Shown here: piece by piece, positions 13,544 through 17,683 of the stretch
Numbering within the stretch: position 1 is the first letter of the stretch
How the letters are laid out: each line of letters starts with the position of its first letter
From: Archangiaceae bacterium
GTDB taxonomy: Bacteria; Myxococcota; Myxococcia; Myxococcales; Myxococcaceae
Direction: 5' to 3'
Length of the DNA: 17,683 nt
Assembly (NCBI GenBank): GCA_023248915.1
Contig: JAHFDQ010000054.1
Span: 1-17,683 of the forward strand
Program-made: the position numbers and the translations under genes
The notes under the pieces: model-generated
Seen by the model: the letters and a program-made list of their open reading frames with translations, nothing else
Databases searched by the model: none
Told to the model about the DNA's origin: nothing

Positions 13544-15139
13544 TCAGATGAGCCGCCGGTACTCCGGGACGTCGAGCTTCCACACCGGCACGCCGCAATA
13601 CCTCGGCCCCTCGGGGCAGAACGGCGACAGGCCGGCCTCCTTGCGCACCGTGCACGGCGCGGCGATGTGGCGTGCCAGCGCGGGGTGCACCTGGCGAAGC
13701 TGCAGCGTCTCTTCGACCGAGGCGCGCCAGATCTCCTCCTGCGCCGTGTAGCAGAGCCGGTGCACCCACTTGTGGTGCAGGTTCAACAGGTCGCCCGACT
13801 CGTGGAAGCGAATTGGGAAGGCGTTGGGCAACAGGTACAGCGCCATCTCCTCGGGCACCTTCGCCTCGAGCAGCCGGCCGATGGCCTTCCAGGTGCCTTC
13901 CAGACATTGGCGATACTGGTCGTACGCCTCGGGCACGGCTTCGATGAGCTCGGGCACCACCGCGTCCACCTCGCCGGGCACGAAGTGCGTCTGCAGCACC
14001 GGGCGTGACGCCGGCGTCATCCGGTGGCGCTGGTCCTGGCTGTCGGCGGTGTGCGACAGCTTCTTCCGGAACGTGTAGTGCGCGTGGGCCAGCGCGCGGG
14101 TCAGCTTGCTCACCGTCGTCAGCACCAACGCCTCGCCCAGGTACGGGTTCAGCTTCGGCGAGAGCAGCCGTTCGACGGCCGCTTCGTCGGGAAGCTCGAG
14201 CCGCGTCGCTCCCACCACGTCGCGCGCGCCCTGCGCCACCGACGCGATCGCGTTCGCCTTGTAGTCCACCAGCTTCGACCGGTACGGGCCGAGCCCCGCG
14301 TCGAATTCCCGCAAGTAGGCGCGCGCCGCCGTGCCGCCCACTCGCAGGCGCCCCAGCTCGGCCAGGCAGCGGTGCTCGAGCGTTTGTTCGAGCGGCAGCG
14401 GGTCTTCGATGTGCTCGAAGTACAGCGGGTCGGCGCGGTTGACCTCGGCCACCATCGCCTTCACCAGAAGCAGCGTCTCGGTCGGCACGTCGAGCTGTTG
14501 GCACAGCCGGTGGTAGCGGTGCAGCGTCAGGCCCGACACCGTGTGGTACAGGTGCGCGAAGGTGCCGATGGGCAAGACGTAGCGCGCCACTTCCTGCGCC
14601 CGCTTCTTGATGGCCAGCGCCCACTTCTCGGGCTGCCGCGCCCGGCCGGGGAAGATGCGGGAGAACTCGGCCGACACCTTCGGCGTCAATAGCTCGATGA
14701 GCGCCTGGTAGCACGCGGCCGATTCCTCGACCGCCGCCGCGTAGGTCGCGGCTTCCCGCGCCGGCAGCCTCGGCACCACGACGTTGCCGGGCTTGACCTC
14801 GACGTAGCGCTGGCTCACCTGCTCGGAGTTGTAGAAGGGGTGCGCGTGCAGGAAAGACCAGAGGGCCTGCCGGCTGACGCGCTCGATGGCGAACTGGAAG
14901 GTCGCGTGCTGCAGCGTGGTGTGGTGGCCGGCGGCGTAGGTTTCCCGGGCGATGCGGTCGCGCAGTTCTCGGGCCTTTTCGTCCTTGGCCACCTCTTCGG
15001 TCGAGATGATGCGGCTCGAGTAGCAGGTGCGCGCAGTGGCGACCGAGTTGTCGAACGCCTGGCTGCCGAAGCCGTGGGTGAGCGTCACCTTCGAAGGCGG
15101 CGACTCGAAGGGCGAATCGGCGAGGGTGGAGGTGACCAT
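13544..15139 (-). CDS. Double-length ThyX-like protein (tandem FAD thymidylate synthase domains)
   Basis: A 531-residue protein made of two ThyX-like halves (about 20-260 and 280-500); canonical ThyX, which methylates dUMP using FAD and methylene-tetrahydrofolate, is about 220-250 residues and acts as a homotetramer. Half 1 contains HATFQFAIERVSRQALWSF...QVSQRYVEV: the Ser-x-Arg-Tyr end of the motif is kept (S109, R111, Y112), but the RHR is AHP (99-101). Half 2 keeps RHR (371-373) in QDQRHRMTPASRP, but the seven-residue spacing to Ser is lost. Both halves also retain the downstream VLP/LLP and helical segments (CYTAQEEIWRASVEE in half 2). The tail has Cys496, Cys508 and Cys515. The start is ATG 15139, eight bases after the Nudix/MBL stop. 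Domain duplication is clear; thymidylate synthase activity is uncertain. Confidence 0.87.
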   Translation of the reverse strand: MVTSTLADSPFESPPSKVTLTHGFGSQAFDNSVATARTCYSSRIISTEEVAKDEKARELRDRIARETYAAGHHTTLQHATFQFAIERVSRQALWSFLHAHPFYNSEQVSQRYVEVKPGNVVVPRLPAREAATYAAAVEESAACYQALIELLTPKVSAEFSRIFPGRARQPEKWALAIKKRAQEVARYVLPIGTFAHLYHTVSGLTLHRYHRLCQQLDVPTETLLLVKAMVAEVNRADPLYFEHIEDPLPLEQTLEHRCLAELGRLRVGGTAARAYLREFDAGLGPYRSKLVDYKANAIASVAQGARDVVGATRLELPDEAAVERLLSPKLNPYLGEALVLTTVSKLTRALAHAHYTFRKKLSHTADSQDQRHRMTPASRPVLQTHFVPGEVDAVVPELIEAVPEAYDQYRQCLEGTWKAIGRLLEAKVPEEMALYLLPNAFPIRFHESGDLLNLHHKWVHRLCYTAQEEIWRASVEETLQLRQVHPALARHIAAPCTVRKEAGLSPFCPEGPRYCGVPVWKLDVPEYRRLI

Positions 15140-15147
15140 GGCAAATC

Positions 15148-16665
15148 TCAACGGCAGGGGTAATAGCGGCCCTCGCGCCGCGCGACCTTCGCCTCGGCGG
15201 CCAGCTTCGCGAGGATGGCCGCGGCCGAGAGCTCGGCGATGGGGTGCATCGCGATGGGAGTGTCGGCGTAGGCTGCGGCGACGACTTCCACCAGCGTCGC
15301 CCCCGAGGCCGACACCGCTTCTAGCACCAGCCGCTCGCGCGCGGCGCGGTGGGCGACGTACTCGGCCAGCTTGCCGGGCCCGTCCGGCATCACCGGCCCG
15401 TGGGCCGGGTACAGCGTCCCAACGGGCAGCCTGGCCAACCGGGTGAGCTGGGCGACGTACTCGGCCATGTCGCCGTCGGTCGGGTCGATGACGATGGTGC
15501 CGATTCCCGCCACCATGTCTCCCACGACGGCCGCCCTCGACTTCTCGTCCACCAGGCACAGGTGCCCCGGAGCGTGCCCGGGAGTGTGCAGCACCCGGAA
15601 CCGCATCGGCGGCTCGCCTGCCACCTCCAGCACCTCTCCGTCGAAGAGCCTGCGCGCGGCGGCGAACCCCAGCCGCTCGGCCGTCTTCGCGTGGCACCAG
15701 ACGGGCAGCCCGAAGCGCTCGGCCACCGCGGCGGCCGCGCCCACGTGGTCCTGGTGGTGGTGGGTGAGCACCACCGCCGACAGGCGCCGACCCTCGGCCT
15801 GCAGCTCGGCGAGGAACGAAGCGAATCGCGCCTGCTCGCCGGCGTCGGTGGCCCCGGGGTCGACCAACAGCGCCTCGCCGTTGCCGAGCACGTAGGCGTT
15901 GGTGTGGGTCGCTGGCGGAAGCGTCGGCGTCCGCAGCGGAAACAGGAGAATGCCACGCTGAAACTCGATGCGGGTGGCGACATCGCCGGGTGCGTGCGGG
16001 GGTTCTTCCATCCGCGCCGCCGCGTCGGCGGCCGAGGTGAAACCGGCCAGGGTGCGAAGCGCATGCAGCGCGGGAGGGTGCAACAGCATCTGCCCGTCGG
16101 CCCACCGCTGGAGCGCGTCCTCCGGCCGCACCCACGCCCCTTCGGACAGCTCGCCCGACCAGACCTCTGCCTTCGCGCCGGGCGAGGCCTCGACCAGGAA
16201 GAACTGCGCTTCGAAGCGAACCGGCATGAAGGGCGGCGTCACCCAGCGACCGGCGGGCAGGAAGTCCTCTTCCCGCACCCGCAGTCCCCGCTTCGACAGC
16301 CCCTCGCCGAAGCCTTCCTTCCCCTCCAGCAGCGCCTGGCGCCAAACGTCGCGCTCGATAGGCTCGGGCGCTTCTCCCCCTTCCACGCAGAGGACTCCCG
16401 TCTCCTCGAAGAGCTCGCGCGCGGCGGTGGCGGGAAAAATACTGCCCGACCCTTCGACTCCGCCCACGGGCACGCGGCCGTCCTCGTAGTCCACCGCGCC
16501 GCCCGGGAAGGCGTAGAAGCCGGCCGCGAACCGCAAGCGGCTGTCCCGCCGCACCAAGAACACCTCGACGCCGCCGGCCGCCGGCCGCATCAGCACCACC
16601 GAGGCCGACGGGCGCGGGACCGCCACCTCGGGCGGCGCCGGCAACCCGCCAATCGCCTCGCTCAC
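15148..16665 (-). CDS. Nudix hydrolase fused to a metallo-beta-lactamase-fold hydrolase
   Basis: A 505-residue two-enzyme fusion. Residues about 18-200 are a Nudix domain of the NUDT19-like subtype: the FPGGAVDYED start (53-62) is separated by an insert from RELFEETG (83-90), the two parts of the Nudix box. Residues about 235-430 are an MBL domain with the zinc motif THHHQDH (301-307), H364 (TPGHAPGH), D383 (VGDMV) and H422 (YPAHGP), all ligands present. The C-terminus (about 430-500) resembles the small winged domain of LACTB2-like MBL nucleases/thioesterases. Possible substrates are CoA derivatives or nucleotide diphosphates for Nudix, and RNA or thioesters for MBL; neither is determined. 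The GTG at 16665 overlaps the HD gene stop (GTGA), and the ThyX-like gene starts eight bases downstream. Confidence 0.9.
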   Translation of the reverse strand: MSEAIGGLPAPPEVAVPRPSASVVLMRPAAGGVEVFLVRRDSRLRFAAGFYAFPGGAVDYEDGRVPVGGVEGSGSIFPATAARELFEETGVLCVEGGEAPEPIERDVWRQALLEGKEGFGEGLSKRGLRVREEDFLPAGRWVTPPFMPVRFEAQFFLVEASPGAKAEVWSGELSEGAWVRPEDALQRWADGQMLLHPPALHALRTLAGFTSAADAAARMEEPPHAPGDVATRIEFQRGILLFPLRTPTLPPATHTNAYVLGNGEALLVDPGATDAGEQARFASFLAELQAEGRRLSAVVLTHHHQDHVGAAAAVAERFGLPVWCHAKTAERLGFAAARRLFDGEVLEVAGEPPMRFRVLHTPGHAPGHLCLVDEKSRAAVVGDMVAGIGTIVIDPTDGDMAEYVAQLTRLARLPVGTLYPAHGPVMPDGPGKLAEYVAHRAARERLVLEAVSASGATLVEVVAAAYADTPIAMHPIAELSAAAILAKLAAEAKVARREGRYYPCR

Positions 16666-17683
16666 CCCGGCCCTCCCGGACCCGACAGGGGCGCGACCGC
16701 CTTTCGCGCCTCGCCCAACTGGTCGGGCCGCACGTAGATGCGCGACAGGCGCACCGCCCCGCTGTAGCGCTGGTACAGCGGCGTGTAGCGCGCCACCTCG
16801 GTTAACCGCCCGGTCGACGGGTCGCTGATGAACAGCGGCGGCCCGCCCTCTTCCTCGAAGTACTTCGAGAGCACCCCGCGCGACTCGACCGTGAAGTGTT
16901 CGACCTGCTTGGCTTCGAGCGCGCGTTCCATCGCAGGCAAGTCGTAGCCTTCATCGCGCTCGGTGAACTGCGCCAACAGCCGGAAGCCCTTGCGCAGGAC
17001 GATGCGCGCGGCCCAGGGGTTCTTCGAGGCCCGCAACGCCACGGCCAGCGTCACGTCGTCACAGCCGAGGAACGCCTCGGGGTCGGCCGGAATCTCGAAC
17101 TCGCCCGAGGCCTCGGCGTAGTACCGCCGCAGCATGTGGTCGAAGGCCACCGGAGTGTGGTGGTAGTAGACCGAGACGAACATGTGGTACCGGCTCAGCA
17201 GGAAGTCCTCGAAGGCGAAGGCGGCGGCACGGGCGAGCGCCAGGTAGGCCTTGCCGTCCTTCTCGGCGACGCCCAGGTTCTGCACCAGCCAGTCGAGGTC
17301 GAACCGGCCGTAGTTGACCCCGGAGTAGAACGAGTCGCGCAACAGGTAGTCCATGCGGTCGGCGTCGAGCTCGCCCGACACCAGCGCCCGCAATAGGGGC
17401 GCCCAGTCGACGCCCCGGTGGGTGAAGGGCAGGCCCGCCGGCGGCGTCTGGCCGGTGATGAGCGACACCAGGGCCGATGGTTCGAGCGCGGGGAAGCTGG
17501 CGCGGAGCACCGGCGTCAGAGTGCTGTCGAGCAAGATGCGAACCGTGAAGTCCTCGTGGGTCGCCTGCGCCCCGGCGCGCTCGGGCCCCAGCCACGGCGG
17601 CAGGCGGAGCGCGGCCCGCGGCGGGGCGATGGCTTCCGACGCGTGCGACAGCGGCATGTGACCGAGGTCGTGGCAGAGCACCG
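16662..17683 (-). CDS. HD-domain phosphohydrolase, dNTPase/SAMHD1-like, 5' end cut by window edge
   Basis: The visible 340 residues begin inside the HD motif (LCHDLGHMPLSHASE), so the gene continues beyond base 17683. The apparent start at GTG 17681 is an internal Val, since this position in the family is always preceded by about 50-70 residues with the first metal His. Other family signatures are THEDFT and the block ELDADRMDYLLRDSFYSGVNYGRFDLDWL, characteristic of the COG1078-type HD proteins related to dGTPases and SAMHD1, which hydrolyse deoxynucleoside triphosphates. The true substrate here is unknown. It is the first visible gene of a minus-strand operon, coupled by GTGA to the Nudix/MBL fusion. 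Confidence 0.92.
   Translation of the reverse strand, partial: VLCHDLGHMPLSHASEAIAPPRAALRLPPWLGPERAGAQATHEDFTVRILLDSTLTPVLRASFPALEPSALVSLITGQTPPAGLPFTHRGVDWAPLLRALVSGELDADRMDYLLRDSFYSGVNYGRFDLDWLVQNLGVAEKDGKAYLALARAAAFAFEDFLLSRYHMFVSVYYHHTPVAFDHMLRRYYAEASGEFEIPADPEAFLGCDDVTLAVALRASKNPWAARIVLRKGFRLLAQFTERDEGYDLPAMERALEAKQVEHFTVESRGVLSKYFEEEGGPPLFISDPSTGRLTEVARYTPLYQRYSGAVRLSRIYVRPDQLGEARKAVAPLSGPGGPG

Noticed and set aside
13544..16345. A long upstream extension of the ThyX-like frame
   Set aside because: The first 402 codons lie out of frame over the Nudix/MBL gene; ThyX-like similarity begins after ATG 15139.

Overview
The window is 17.7 kb of very GC-rich, densely packed bacterial DNA. Genes commonly overlap by four bases (ATGA or GTGA). 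The gene set points to a myxobacterium (Myxococcota), most likely the Myxococcus/Archangium side, but this is inference from gene content and not a taxonomic assignment. The signs are an LptM-like lipoprotein upstream of lysA, a large outer-membrane barrel protein of a kind I associate with this group, a Cys-rich lipoprotein with a CGxxxC-CGE-CPxDC style module, and PduO and methylmalonyl-CoA epimerase genes. No rRNA, tRNA, IS element or CRISPR array was seen, and no gap between genes exceeds about 140 bases.

Layout, left to right. On the minus strand, an LptM-like lipoprotein gene and lysA (3' end cut by the window edge) lie downstream of a 627-aa outer-membrane protein, which has its own sigma-70-like promoter. 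Upstream of that is a coupled pair, fpg then the methylmalonyl-CoA epimerase gene mce. Divergent from fpg is an Fe/Mn superoxide dismutase gene. A class III nucleotide cyclase gene (minus) lies head to head with a gene for an exported protein (plus) that has a mirror-symmetric six-Cys domain and a tail of twelve 33-bp repeats. Then on the minus strand come a Cys-rich beta-propeller lipoprotein translationally coupled to an EamA-type transporter, followed upstream by the pair pduO and queG.

At 12.56-13.17 kb a PemK/MazF-type toxin-antitoxin module runs on the plus strand. A palindrome covers its presumed -10 element and start codon, and its mRNA may be leaderless. The toxin gene runs tail to tail into a methyltransferase fragment that keeps only the N-terminal dimerisation domain, so the module may have replaced the rest of that gene.

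The right end is a tight minus-strand operon: an HD-domain phosphohydrolase (5' end cut by the window), a Nudix/metallo-beta-lactamase fusion, and a double-length ThyX-like protein. Each half of the ThyX-like protein keeps a different part of the flavin thymidylate synthase signature. This operon, apparently dealing with nucleotides, and the toxin-antitoxin/methyltransferase junction are the most interesting parts of the window.

Functional links: lysA makes lysine. mce (needed for B12-dependent methylmalonyl-CoA metabolism), pduO (makes adenosylcobalamin) and queG (B12-dependent queuosine synthesis) share a cobalamin theme, though mce is 8 kb from the other two. sod and fpg both address oxidative damage and share a divergent upstream region.
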